DNA from: Prochilodus magdalenae
Lineage: Eukaryota; Chordata; Actinopteri; Characiformes; Prochilodontidae
DNA length: 64,000 nt
Direction: 5' to 3'
Assembly (NCBI GenBank): GCA_024036415.1
Contig: JAMWET010006808.1
Location: 1 to 64,000, forward strand
Part shown: positions 22,230 through 32,123 of the stretch, piece after piece
Numbering within the stretch: position 1 is the stretch's first letter
Layout: the number at the start of each line of letters is the position of its first letter
Notes under the pieces: generated by a model
What the model was told of the DNA's origin: nothing
The model's database searches: none
The model's input: only the letters and a program-made list of their open reading frames with translations
Program-made: the position numbers and the translations under genes

Positions 22230-23688
22230 TTGCAAGCTCAGCAGTTTCTCAACACAAGACGTTCCAAAGCCCCTAGAGACAAACTCTTAAGAAATCCACT
22301 ATAATGAGATTTTCCCTACAAACTGTGCTAGAACTGATCTGTTAACTGTTTTAGTGATGGTTTGTTAAACCGCCAGTCTGGAATTCACATCCAGTCAGAA
22401 TCCATTTTAGAATTGTTGATTTGAGTATGCTGATGTCTTCTTCCACCTCTCTCTCTGTGTGTTATGTTTCTTAAACTGCAACCCAGTTTCTTTAATCAAA
22501 ATTATTATTAACATTTTTATGCCTTTTCGTTTTTATAAATAATTTAGAATCTCACATGTGTAATTGTAGTTATTGGAACTGTGTTGACTGAATCAGGATT
22601 TAAAACACAATCCTCAGAATTATGTTTTACCTTTTACCTCCACCTACTAGTGTAACCATGCTATTCTTCATTCCCATGTAACCTCTTAGCAGTAGGACTG
22701 TTAAAGGTCAATAACTGGTTATACTTATTAACCTCAGGATATATAGAATATATAGTATCTTAGATCATTTCTCTCATTTTGTTAACCATATTTACCTACA
22801 TCCTACACATGAAATGCTTGTAGTAGTTTAATGATGGTAATGATGCTTTAAAATTCTTAAATGTATGTTTATATGTAAGACACTTTTGTGGAAGAATGAG
22901 CAGACAAAGTGCATATGCATGTAGAAGTGAACTGCCCACTCCTTTAATCTGCCTTCAAAGCCTGTAAATATACTCAGGTCACTCTATACTCACAAGTCTC
23001 TCTCAAGGTCTCTCTCGGCCTCACTCTGTAAGCTTAGCTGAGCAGACGCTGACCCAGGCAGATGACCAGAGGGCCCGTGCTGGAGATGGGTCTCCCTAGA
23101 AGCAGAGTTCCTTAGAAAGAGCTCTTGAAAGAAGCCAAGATGTCGCCAGGTGTTCGGTCCACCTGACTGCATTCCACTAAACAAAGCATCAAGAGCTGGG
23201 GACCAAACAAGCCAACACCGACTGCCAGACGACATGACCAGGTGTGAGTGCCCAAGCCAGGCCTGCACATCATCCCTACTTCATGAGGAAGTACCAGGTG
23301 CCATTCCTGCCTGGACAATGCATAGGTCATAGAACCAATTCTCTCGACCATGCTAAAGACCAGGCCATCCTGCACTCAGACCAGCGGTGCACTTCCTGCA
23401 GTTCCAGTAAGGTGACCACACACAGAATGCACTTCTATGTTCCAGCCCTCGGTGCTGTGCTTATTGATGATCTGCTTTTTAAGAATATGATTTTAGATAA
23501 ATTGTTGTATTCAGATTTAGGCTCCAGCTCTGCTGATTCTCCACAAGATAGCTTCAGCAGACACTTCCTGTTATGCATATATTAATCCAACTCATCATTT
23601 AATATTTTAATTACTTTGTTATTGTTTCCTGTCAATAAATTTCTTTTATTAAAACTAATTTGGATATATGGCTCAATACTGTGACAAG
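22230..23688 (+). repeat. Uncharacterised dispersed repeat, copy 1
   Basis: This block aligns patchily with 34660-36008 in the same orientation. Shared stretches include AGAAGCAGAGT near 23098, GGTGCTGTG(C/T)TTATTGATG near 23450, and a closing AATAAA region followed by GGATATATG and TGTGACA (23630-23687). The AATAAA close to a TGTGACA end suggests an LTR-like 3' boundary, but the 5' boundary and family are not clear. No coding domain is visible. Confidence 0.5.
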
Positions 23689-23756
23689 CTGTCACACCTC
23701 CGGGTCTTCTTGAAACTTCCAATCTCTTTGACTCCATTTCCCAGAGTGCACTATCT

Positions 23757-24222
23757 TGTCAGGCTCAGGGAACCAGACGCGATGCCAGCAGAGCCAAGAG
23801 ACATCGGGCCTGTTTATTGAACAGGCCCGACACGTCACACAGCAGCAAAAAAGACGGTACAGCGGCAACAGGTTGTACAGGGGCATAAACCGAAAGGAAA
23901 AGCAAGGGTCAAAACCAGAAAACAGAGGTTCCAGGCAAACAGGTAAATAGGGGCAGACTGAGAGACTGCGTCGAAAATACAAGTGGGGTCAAGACAAGAT
24001 AGGCTGAAAGAAAAGAACGCTCAGGTTTGCTACTTAATAGTTGGCAAAGCTTCGCAAAGTGTGTGTGTGTGTGTGAGAGAGGCTTAAGTACTGTGAAAAA
24101 AGCGGACCGGGGAGGATTAGTGAAGTGCAAGCATGTGTGTGTGTGTGATGTCACCGGGCGGTGCACTCTGGGGACTGGAGTCCGGGGGAGCGGCGGAGTC
24201 AGGCAGGCCCGCAGACGTGACA
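23757..24222 (-). mobile_element. Solo LTR (antisense) with 5-bp target duplication
   Basis: Read on the minus strand, the block starts TGTCACGTCTGCGGGC and ends GAGCCTGACA, with an AATAAA near 23816. Both sides carry TATCT (23752-23756 and 24223-24227), a perfect 5-bp target-site duplication. The insertion lies inside an older TGTCATG-family LTR. It contains a strong hairpin at its polyadenylation region. Confidence 0.75.
23804..23830. repeat. Perfect 11-bp stem hairpin in the antisense LTR
   Basis: TCGGGCCTGTT (23804-23814) pairs perfectly with AACAGGCCCGA (23820-23830) around a 5-base loop that overlaps the AATAAA signal of the LTR. In the LTR transcript this would place the polyadenylation signal at the loop of a stable stem. 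Confidence 0.8.
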
Positions 24223-24600
24223 TATCTGATGACATCACACTCACATGTCCCCAGTCTCCCAATCACAGCCCATTCTCTAGGTCTGACTCTCCTGAATTCT
24301 AAATTACACACACCTACTGCTCATTTCCCTCACTCCATTTAAACCTCTCACAAACGCCCAGTCACTGCCAGTTTTGACAAACCCGTTTGTTTTTCTCTTA
24401 TCTTTTACAGTCTGACCTATTTTGTCCTTGACTCTCTTTGTTTTGGTTATCCCTTTTGATTTGTTTGCCTTTCCGTTTTTTTGACTCTCCTTCTGTTTAT
24501 CTCGACTACTCTCTTGGTTTTGCCCCTTTGCATTCGTACGCTGGTCTGTCTGACTTCCTGGTTTTTGACCTCCCATTATTATGAAGTTTACGTTAAGTTT

Positions 24601-25150
24601 TAGTTAAGAACTCATGAAAGTTAGTAGGTAGATTTCTGAGGACAGGTTATCTCTTCATTTGGGGAAATCTGAATACATTTTGTTTGGTACGAGGTTAAAA
24701 CTGCTAAGGTATGAAGGTTTAAGGTATTGGATTAGAACTGGTTTTAAGGTACTGTATTACCGTATTAATAACTAAGAGTTCAGTTAATTATTTAGGATGT
24801 ACATTGGACAGTTATGTCAAGAGGAGGTAAGGCAGGTAAAGTTTTGAGGTGAACCAAAGGATTTGTTTTCTTAATTTTTGGATAGAAAAACAATAGCAAG
24901 TTTGGTGGGAGATTTGTTTCAGACTCATTTTGATTATGCTTGTTGTTTTTGGTATGAAGATATTTCCAAGTACATTACAACTACACAAGTTTCAAACCTC
25001 TTAAATTAGTTAGCGTTATTTTAAACATTTCTATGAGAACTCATGTGGAATTGTCTTATTTTTAAACGCTTGGACCTTTTAAAAGTTCAAAGTAGAGTTG
25101 CTTTGATACAATTATGTAATGGACACTGCTCACGTTATAATGACCTCCAG
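24601..25150. other. AT-rich non-coding, nothing recognised
   Basis: There are no coding domains or bounded repeats between the LTR remnants and the transposase fragment. Confidence 0.5.
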
Positions 25151-25348
25151 TCAACATCCAAAGTATCCACTGTGTACAGTACAGGCAGCAGCCAGACCTG
25201 CTGACTCAATAAGGTCCTGGTAGGTTGTCGCAGGTATCTGGAGCTGTGCTGACTGCAGTGCATCCCACAGCTGCTGGAGGAGGTGTGGCGGAGGATCCAT
25301 AGAGTGAACACAACGATGAAGAGGGTCCCACAGAGACTCAGTTGGGTT
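25151..25348 (-). pseudogene. Tc1-like transposase C-terminal remnant
   Basis: A minus-strand frame of 65 codons ending in TGA reads NPTESLWDPLHRCVHS, then PPPHLLQQLWDALQSAQLQI and PATTYQDLIES. This matches the end of Tc1/mariner transposases, where NPIENLWD carries the last acidic residue of the DDE triad, followed by a helix ending in an IP...L...SM phrase. The first two catalytic residues and both terminal inverted repeats are missing, so this is a dead fragment. Confidence 0.62.
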
Positions 25349-25752
25349 TGTTGGATATCAGTGTTTTTGTATGAGTGTGTATGTATACAAGTGTGTATAC
25401 GTTTACCATGTGTGGAACAACTGCATCACCAGAACAGAACCCATTTACGACAGGACTGAGTCCCTGGGAGAATGTTGCCCTCAGGGTTCTACAGGTCAGA
25501 GGTCAAACACCACATGGAGACAGTTGACGATTTGTTGACCCTAGATAAGATCACACCCTCATTTTTTATATTTAGGGGTTAAAGATTGTATAAAACCTGT
25601 GTGACAAGGGTCTCTCTTCAGACGGAGTTGGGCTAAGTTCAGACTGGACTGGACTGGCGTGTCTTTGGACGAGAGATGTGAGTGAACTGTGATCGCCTTA
25701 AAATGAAGTACTCCAACATCTCCAGCTTTCAGTCTCCTGACTCCATCCTTCT
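25349..25752 (+). other. Leader-like region upstream of the endogenous retrovirus gag
   Basis: A TATAAAA-like word near 25589 is followed by CT-rich sequence up to the gag start. This could be the remnant of the 5' LTR and leader, but it does not match the TGTGAGAG LTR family by eye and no primer-binding site is certain. Confidence 0.3.
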
Positions 25753-25782
25753 GTGCAAACAAGAAAAGAAACTACAGAAGCC

Positions 25783-26621
25783 ATGACACACCTCCCCAAT
25801 CCAAGCAATGCAGGCGGCACAAAATTCGGAGGGGAATTGTTGGTCTTTTGCAAAGAATTCAGACCCACAACCAGTGAGCTGCGACACCTACTGATGATCA
25901 AGATGGGCACACACTGGGCTAAAGTCTCCCAGAGATTCCAGGGGGAGACACGAGACTCGTCAATCCACAATGGGGCCATGAAGACAATACAGTATACCGT
26001 GAGTGCATCACTGTGCTACAGCAGCGCCTTATGACGGGCTTCTCTGTTCACATGGACGTGATAAAGACTGCAATGTGCAAGCAGGAAGATTCAGAGTCAG
26101 TCCACAGCTATCTGACACGACTCACTGAGGTGCACGACTCCAACTCAGGCCTAGAACGACCACAGGCCCTCGCCGGGAAGGCGGAGCAGTCACAGAATGG
26201 AAAGCGCATCTTCGCAGCAGCTTCATAAATGGACTGAAACCTGAGATTGCTGTGGTGGTTAAGAGTCTCTGCATCGCTTGAGACTCAGGCAACCTGTCCC
26301 AAATTCAGCAGTACGCAGTGCACGCTGAAAAGCTTCTGAGAGAAAGGCAGACAAAGACAGCTGAGAAAAGGAGCAAAGACCTACACAGGGCCACACTGAC
26401 CATGCTACAGACGGCTCGCCCGGATGAGAGAATTGGGCGATGGGGAGGAAAAGGAAGAGGAAGGGGCAGGGGTGCATTTAAGCCAGGAGGTCCAAACAGT
26501 CAAGACTTTTGCTGCTACAGCTGTGGTAAACTTTGGGCACTTTGCCAAAGAATACCCAGAAGCGGAGGGGGCAAGCCAAGGCCGGGACCAAGTTCACAGT
26601 GCCCCCAAAGTTAAGATCTAA
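25783..26621 (+). pseudogene. Endogenous retrovirus gag remnant
   Basis: The first frame (from ATG at 25783) has an N-terminal matrix/capsid-like phrase, GTHWAKVSQRFQGE. The frame then shifts near 25990 to a capsid-like stretch, IKTAMCKQEDSESVHSYLTR. A CYSCGK zinc-knuckle start is seen at about 26510; the rest of the knuckle (GHFAKEY) lies in another frame and has tyrosine where the last cysteine would be. At least two frameshifts and a stop break the reading frame. Gag would form the particle shell and package RNA; this copy cannot. Confidence 0.65.
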
Positions 26622-26699
26622 TACCATTCGCTCCATAGCAGCAACAGGCCACTCTGTATTGGAACATCTCTCAGAATGACTGAAACGTGTAACTGAGGA

Positions 26700-27430
26700 T
26701 GGGCAGGAGACAGAACATCCATTCCTGATTACCTCCACCTGCCCTGTCAGTTTGCTAGGCAGAGATTTGATATGTAAATTCAGTTTCAGTACATTCAGTC
26801 TAAATTCAGAGTCTGAGGGTTTTACAATTGTTAGTGAAATTCTAGCATGTGTTAAATTGAGCGCAGAACTCCTCTTGTGTCTCTGTGAGTGGAAACTGTT
26901 TAGATGCAGTGACCACGGTCACAGAACACTTAGTGCAGCTAGCTCAGGAGAAAAGACTTTTGCACTCACTGCACTGCACGTGTGCATGAGGGTCCGGATA
27001 AACATTATGAGAGGGGATGGTTTAAAGGCTCTATATTGTTCAAAACATTACTGTGCATGTTTAGTACAACTACATCATTGTACAAACTCTCATAGGGCCA
27101 TTGCTGATTCCTCCACTGACTCTCCACAGTGCTGCCAAGCAGAACTGTTGAATGTAGTGGAGTTAAAACCTCATATCACACTAGCAAAGCCAAATTCATG
27201 TGAGTGGAAGGATGTGGGGAGGTGGATAAAGTCCCCAAAAGAGTGTCCCCCACACAAAGTCACTGACTGGCGGTTAACAAAAGACCCCAGCATCCTCTAC
27301 AGCCCTATGCAATGGAGTCTTTAAACATTCTCTCTGTTTGTGTGTTCATGTTGAGCGCAGCGTTCGTACGTCTACACGCAGCGTAGGGAACTTCTCTCGT
27401 CTTACAGGAGAAACCACTCCAACAAGGGTG
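26700..27430 (+). pseudogene. Endogenous retrovirus protease end and linker
   Basis: The phrase CPVSLLGRDLICKF at about 26737-26780 resembles the end of a class I retroviral protease. The 190-codon frame that follows (26752-27324) has no domain I recognise, and its composition fits the linker between protease and polymerase in such elements. The protease active-site DTG is not visible. I would not treat the long frame as a gene. Confidence 0.45.
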
Positions 27431-28192
27431 CACACCAGATTGGCAGAAGTCCCAAAAGAATTATGGGCTACCGGTAAACATGATGTAGGGTTGGTTAAAA
27501 ATGCTGAACCAGTTGTGATCACACTCAAATCAGAGTTCAGGCCTAGGCAGACTCAGTAACCCCTAAAGCAAGAGCTCATTGATGGCATCAGGCCAATTTT
27601 TGAGTCTTCATTGAAGGCACAAGTAATTGTCCCTTGTCCGGACTCCCCAGTGCGCACCCTCATTTTTTCTTCTGTAAAAATAACTCGTAGACCACCGCAG
27701 CCTGATGAGTGGCGATTCGTACAGGACCTGCAGGCTGTGAATGCGGCTGTCAGACAGCGAGCACCAGATGTTCCAAACCCTTACACAGTTCTTGGCCAAG
27801 TTCCCCCAGACAGTCAGTGGTTTTCTTTAATTGATCTGGCGAACACCTTTTTCAGTGTTCCGGTTCACAAGGACAGTCAGTATTGGTTTGCATTTACGTT
27901 CGATGGAAAGCCATACACATTCACACGTCTGTGTCAAGGCTATTGTGAGTCACCTACAGACTACAGTCAGATTCTGAGAGACAGTTTGAGCTCATTCACA
28001 GCTACTTTGGGCTCTACCTTGATACAATATGTGCATAATTTGATGGTTTGCGCACCCCCTAGGGAGCAATGTGAGAATGACACCATGGCACTGTTGCAAG
28101 ACCTCGTTAGAGAGGGCCACAAGGCTAGCCTTTCAAAACTTCAGTTCATTCAGAAACAAGTGCACTTTTTAGGCCATGACATCTCAGCTTAA
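27431..28192 (+). pseudogene. Endogenous retrovirus reverse transcriptase, catalytic motif altered
   Basis: The frames at 27338-27559 and 27611-28192 give the finger and palm of a retroviral reverse transcriptase: PKELWATGKHDVGLV, WRFVQDLQAVNAAV, WFSLIDLANTFFSVPV and LCQGYCESPTDYSQ. The first catalytic aspartate (LIDLAN) is present. At 28028-28039 the expected Y-x-D-D reads Y-V-H-N, so both active-site aspartates are lost. A stop at about 27559 separates the first part and another follows at 28190. This would have been the replicating enzyme of the element; it is inactive as it stands. Confidence 0.82.
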
Positions 28193-28201
28193 GGAAAAAG
28201 G

Positions 28202-28800
28202 TTGTCAACTGACAGAGTCTCTGCAATCCAAATAAAAAATCCTAAACCAGTTACTAAGAAACAGGTTTTGTCGTTTTTGGGAATGTGCTCTTACTGTAGG
28301 GCATTCATTCCTACTCACTCACTTTTGGAAGCACCTATTAGGGAAATGGCCTTTAAGGTTGCCTGGACGCCTGAGGCAGAGGAAGCATTCGAAAATCCGA
28401 AAAACTTTACAGACCATTCCAATTTTGGGTCTTCCAGACCCTCTCAAACAATTTGTGCAAACTGTGGATGGAAAGAATGGCTGTATGACCTCTGTTCTTT
28501 TGCAGAAACATTGCATTGAGACAGATTGCGACCAGTGGCCTACTTTTCAGGTAAATTGGATCCAGTGGCAGCAGGCCTTCCTCTCAGCCTAGAAGTCGTA
28601 GCGGGCGCAGAAAAGGCTGTAGCAGCCTCTCGAGAATTAGTTGGTTATGCTGATCTTACTTTGCTGGTCTCACATGCTGTGCGTGTCCATGCTTCTGTTG
28701 GAACAGAGGAACTCCCATCTCTCAACACAGCGCTGGCTGAAGTACAACACTGTCCTGTTGGACCTGCCGAATATCACTGTTAAACGTTGCACGGTTCTAA
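28202..28800 (+). pseudogene. Endogenous retrovirus RT thumb/connection remnant
   Basis: Broken frames after the palm contain QVLSFLGMCSYCRAFIPTHS and AFKVAWTPEAEEAF, the standard thumb-region wording after the reverse transcriptase core. A second frame gives PVAYFSGKLDPVAAGLPLSL and LEVVAGAEKAVAASRELVGY, the connection region. At least two frameshifts separate the pieces. Confidence 0.7.
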
Positions 28801-28894
28801 ACCCTGCTGCCCTCCTCCCCACACAGGGTGACGGGGAGCCACATGATTGTGTTGCCTTGACTAATGAACTTTGTTCCCCCAGAACAGACCTCAA

Positions 28895-29376
28895 GGATGA
28901 GCCATTACACGATCCAGATTTGGTTCTTTATGTTGATGGTTCAGCGTCACGCGACCCAGAGACCGGTAAGAACAGAGTGGGCTCTGCAGTAGTGACAGAA
29001 AATGTCATCAGATCAGGTGCACTTCCTGCCCACCTGTCAGCACAGGCGGCTGAGCTATAGGCATGCTGTCATAGAGGCATGCAGGTGTGCATCCGGTAAA
29101 ACGGTAAATATCTATACCGATAGTCGCTATGGCTTTGGTGTGGTCCACGACTATGGCGTCATCTGGAGGCATAGAAATTTTCCTACTAGCTCAGGAACGC
29201 GCATTGCTCATCACCAGCTTGTCTCTGAGTTGCTGGATGCTGTCCTTCTACCATCTGCCATAGCGTTCTGCAAATGTGATGCAGATACTAACAGAGCTGA
29301 CCCCTTTTCTCTAGGCAACGCGCGAACTGACAACGCAGCAAAGCAGGCAGCAAACTGTCCACCATTAATCAACTAG
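28895..29376 (+). pseudogene. Endogenous retrovirus RNase H domain
   Basis: The frames contain DLVLYVDGSASRDPETG (first RNase H aspartate), a shift near 29050, then VNIYTDSRYGFGVVHDYGVI (the TDS aspartate) and TRIAHHQLVSELLDAVLLPS. The last part (NARTDNAAKQAA) carries the closing aspartate region. RNase H degrades the RNA strand during reverse transcription. The order DGSAS, TDSRY, ARTDNAAKQA identifies the domain. It ends at a stop at 29374; no integrase follows. Confidence 0.75.
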
Positions 29377-29443
29377 GCTTGGCAGAGCCTGCAAAATTCT
29401 GGGCACATCGTGTTGTTTTTATATTCCTAAATCACATGGTAAC

Positions 29444-29650
29444 TTGACTAGCATTGTCGATCATATGCGCAGAGCCGTGCATTCCCCAGAGGGGAAGGAG
29501 GCCTCATGGTTCTCATGGTTGCATGTGGTACTAGGTGGATGGACGACTTGGATCCTAGATCTGACAAGGTACTGCAGCTCAGGTATGACGCAGACTGTGA
29601 CAACGCAGATTATGATGACGAAGACGATGATGATGACTGTGACCAATGAG
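29444..29650 (+). pseudogene. Possible envelope C-terminal remnant
   Basis: A short frame includes the phrase SWFSWLHVVLGGWTTWIL, resembling a membrane-proximal tryptophan-rich and hydrophobic part. In another frame it is followed by an acidic tail (DYDDEDDDDDC) ending at TGA near 29649. Its place just before the polypurine tract fits the end of an envelope gene. Surface and most transmembrane parts are absent. Confidence 0.4.
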
Positions 29651-29888
29651 CTTATTTTTCTAAGATAAAGTAATTTTATCTTTTTCCTACTTAGGCCAAA
29701 GGTCACTGTAGCTTGCTAAATACCTCAGAGTGCTCTACACTCACAAGAAACAGCCTTAGCTCATCTATTACAGCACGTCCAATGATGTGGCAAGTTCAAT
29801 CCTTAGGAATTCTTGGTACTGATGTTTTGACTGTTGACCTTTTTTTTCCTTGTCTTTATTATTTTCTTATTATCATGGAGAATGATAA

Positions 29889-29934
29889 AAAGGGGGGAAT
29901 GTGAGAGAGATTCAGAGTTGTTGCTGTAGAAGTA
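29889..29934 (+). repeat. Polypurine tract and first 35 bp of the 3' LTR
   Basis: The run AAAAGGGGGGAA (29888-29899) is the polypurine primer site. It is followed at 29900 by TGTGAGAGAGATTCAGAG, identical to the starts of the LTRs at 14603 and 63472. After position 29934 the sequence switches abruptly to duplication B, so the 3' LTR is cut off. Confidence 0.75.
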
Positions 29935-30126
29935 CTCATCATGTTTCAATAAGATCATAATACTAATAAGTGTGATAATTTTAGCCTCTATAATTGAGAT
30001 ATTAAATGTTCATACAAAGAACTTCAGCAGATTACTGGTTCATGTTAATATTGATCTGTAAGTGTTTCACAGCTTTTAATTATAGGATTAATTATAGCAT
30101 GACATTTTTTTAAGCTTATTCATTTT

Positions 30127-30468
30127 TGTCATGCTTCCGGGTTTCCCCACCACCTCCAATCTCCCAAACTCCAGCTCCCAGAGTTCACTTCCCAATGACG
30201 TCAACCACATGTCCAGAATTCACCAATCACACTCCATTCTCCCGTTCATCCTCACCCCAGTACTGATTACAGTCACCTGCTCCTCATTTCCCTGTTTGGA
30301 TTTAAACCCCTCAGACACACACACTTTGTGAAGTTTTGCTAAACTTTTTTTTTGTTTGCATAACGAGCGGCTCTTTCCTGTTTTCTCTGGTTGTTATCCC
30401 CGGTTTAGACTTCTCCTGTGTTTATAGACTTACTCTCTTTTGGATTCTCCCTTTAGCTTCTGTTTACT
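30127..30468 (+). mobile_element. TGTCATG-family LTR fragment
   Basis: The block begins TGTCATGCTTCCGGGTTT and follows the motif order of the complete LTR at 872-1331, but stops before the AATAAA end. It lies within the copy-2-specific insertion in duplication B. Confidence 0.55.
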
Positions 30469-30471
30469 GTT

Positions 30472-31500
30472 TGTTTTGATTCTTTTATTTACCATATATG
30501 TATTAACACTCTCTAATAATCCATTTAAAATCCATTATTAAAGAGAACACAAAGCTAGAAAGGTGGTAAAATTCTAATGGAAAATGGACAAAATGCTTTT
30601 CATCTTTACGATTACATATTCTCACCTACTGCACTGATTCTGTGTGAAATGTGTCCTAGTTGTTTGTTTTAATAAGCTTTTAATAAAGTTCTGTTACTGT
30701 CTGTGTTAACTGACCATAGGCCACAGATGCAGCAGACAGAGATTAATCCAGCACTGATGGTTTTACATGGTGATCATCAGGTGTGGATATATTGTGGTGT
30801 TCTGCCAAATCTGTTACAAAAATGTCATAAAATCATAAAATAATTTAATTATAATTTCACTGGGACACAGCCACACAGACACAGTAGCTGACTCAGCAAC
30901 ATATATTCCTTTTCTGCTGAGGGTGCTGTTGGCAAGTAATTGACAAGTGATGAAAATGATCTGGTGGAATGTGTTCTGAAAGGCGTTTGCCAGACTGAGT
31001 GCAGTACATGAGAATATGTAATTGGTAAAAGGAGAAAAGTGCTGTTTCTCTTTTACATCAGAATTTTACCATCTTTCTAGCTTCTATTTGATAATCACAT
31101 TTCAAATCTCCCATTAGACAGTGCAAATGTATATATGGTGAGCTACATTTAAAGCTACATATCGTTTTAACACCATTACAGCAAAATCACATAATTGAAT
31201 CATTATTCACGTAATAATTATGTAATGGCAAAATAAAATATTGAATTATTTAGTAAAAATGTAAATGTAGACATACAAGTACATTCCTATTTAAAATGTA
31301 TTTCACATTCGCTACTGACATGCTCACATATTAAATTGGTTTTCACATGAATAAGGAGAGTTATAGTCTTAAATGTAAAGAACAGACACAGTTTGACCCT
31401 CTAGATTATTAGGTTAAAGTGACTAGCATGTACAATTTAAACATCAATAAACCCCTGAAAAACATTGGATGTAGTAAATACAGTATCTACTCCAAATATA
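30472..31500. other. Non-coding part of duplication B copy 2
   Basis: This is the duplicate of 16366-17460, with scattered substitutions and small deletions. No coding signal is recognised. Confidence 0.55.
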
Positions 31501-31504
31501 ACCT

Positions 31505-31862
31505 TTAATAACTTTAATCAGGTTTCACTGAATCTGACCTTTATACACCTTTTCAGTACTGACTCAAATCTAAAGCTCTAAATAGTCTTTTAAACTCTTA
31601 TTTAGTGAGTCACAAACTGACTCTACTGCCTCAGACATCTTTAAATATCTATGTAACTTGTAGTAGATATAAAAATTCTGATAAACTGGAATCACAACCC
31701 TGACTTGTACCACTTTCTGCAGTCTGTCCTGTTCTGTATTGTTTTTTGTTCTCGTTTTGTTCCATGTGGCTCTTTGTTCTGAAAAAAACATAATTTCATG
31801 TCACTGTGTACTTGTACAAAGCACAAATGACAATAAAAAGCTTCTTGACTTGATTTGACTCT
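31505..31862 (+). mobile_element. LINE 3' tail ending in CTTGACTTGATTTGACT
   Basis: The block is absent from duplication B copy 1. It ends in ATGACAATAAAAAGCTTC followed by short CTTGA/TTTGA repeats, the pattern of the L2/CR1-type tails at 21411, 38520 and 58585. No protein-coding part is present, so it is a strongly 5'-truncated insert, probably into the CT run seen in copy 1. Confidence 0.6.
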
Positions 31863-31949
31863 CTCTAACACTCACACACACTCTGTATGTAGAAAAGTCC
31901 TTTTGGTGTCATTGTGATCTTAAATAGAGACTGTAATTCAGTAACTCAC

Positions 31950-32123
31950 TGTAGTTTCTCCAGTTTACAGTGTGGATCCTTCAGTAGACCAGAGAGCAGC
32001 TTCACTCCTGACTCTCCTGGTTTATTAGCGCTCAGATTCAGCTCTCTCAGGTGTGAGGGGTTTGATTTCAGAGCTGAAACTAAAGCAGCAAATCCTTCCT
32101 CTGTAATACTGCAGTTAAACAGA
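31950..32123 (-). CDS. NLRC3-like leucine-rich-repeat exon 2 (duplication B copy 2)
   Basis: This 174-bp exon encodes LFNCSITEEGFAALVSALKS, NPSHLRELNLSANKPGESG and [18 protein letters not shown]. Acceptor CTCTCTACAG and donor GTGAGT are intact. It is the duplicate of exon 3 (17765-17592). The GF for GC replacement removes a cysteine that the other four exons of this type keep. The frame is open and the phase equals that of the other LRR exons, so it could be spliced between exon 1 and exon 3. Confidence 0.85.

Larger units (their letters stand above)
23690..24600 (+). mobile_element. TGTCATG-family LTR interrupted by another LTR
   Basis: The piece from 23690 (TGTCACACCTCCGGGT) to 23756 and the piece from 24223 onward (CATGTCCCCAGTCTCCCAATC) together follow the order of motifs in the related LTRs at 872 and 30127. 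They are separated exactly by the 466-bp LTR at 23757-24222. The 3' end is not recognisable and is set approximately. Confidence 0.55.
25753..29934 (+). mobile_element. Defective class I (gamma/epsilon-like) endogenous retrovirus
   Basis: In order on the plus strand are gag remnants with a zinc knuckle, a protease end, reverse transcriptase, RNase H, a short piece that looks like an envelope C-terminus, a polypurine tract (29889-29899) and the first 35 bases of the 3' LTR. Integrase and most of the envelope region are missing. The coding part carries many stops and frameshifts, and the reverse transcriptase catalytic motif is altered. It lies antisense to the NLR gene, inside an intron. The LTR family also occurs as solo copies at 14603 and 63472. 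Confidence 0.8.

Noticed and set aside
26752..27324. 190-codon plus-strand frame as a host gene
   Set aside because: It starts within the protease end of the endogenous retrovirus and has no domain; it is an open stretch in the element's linker region.
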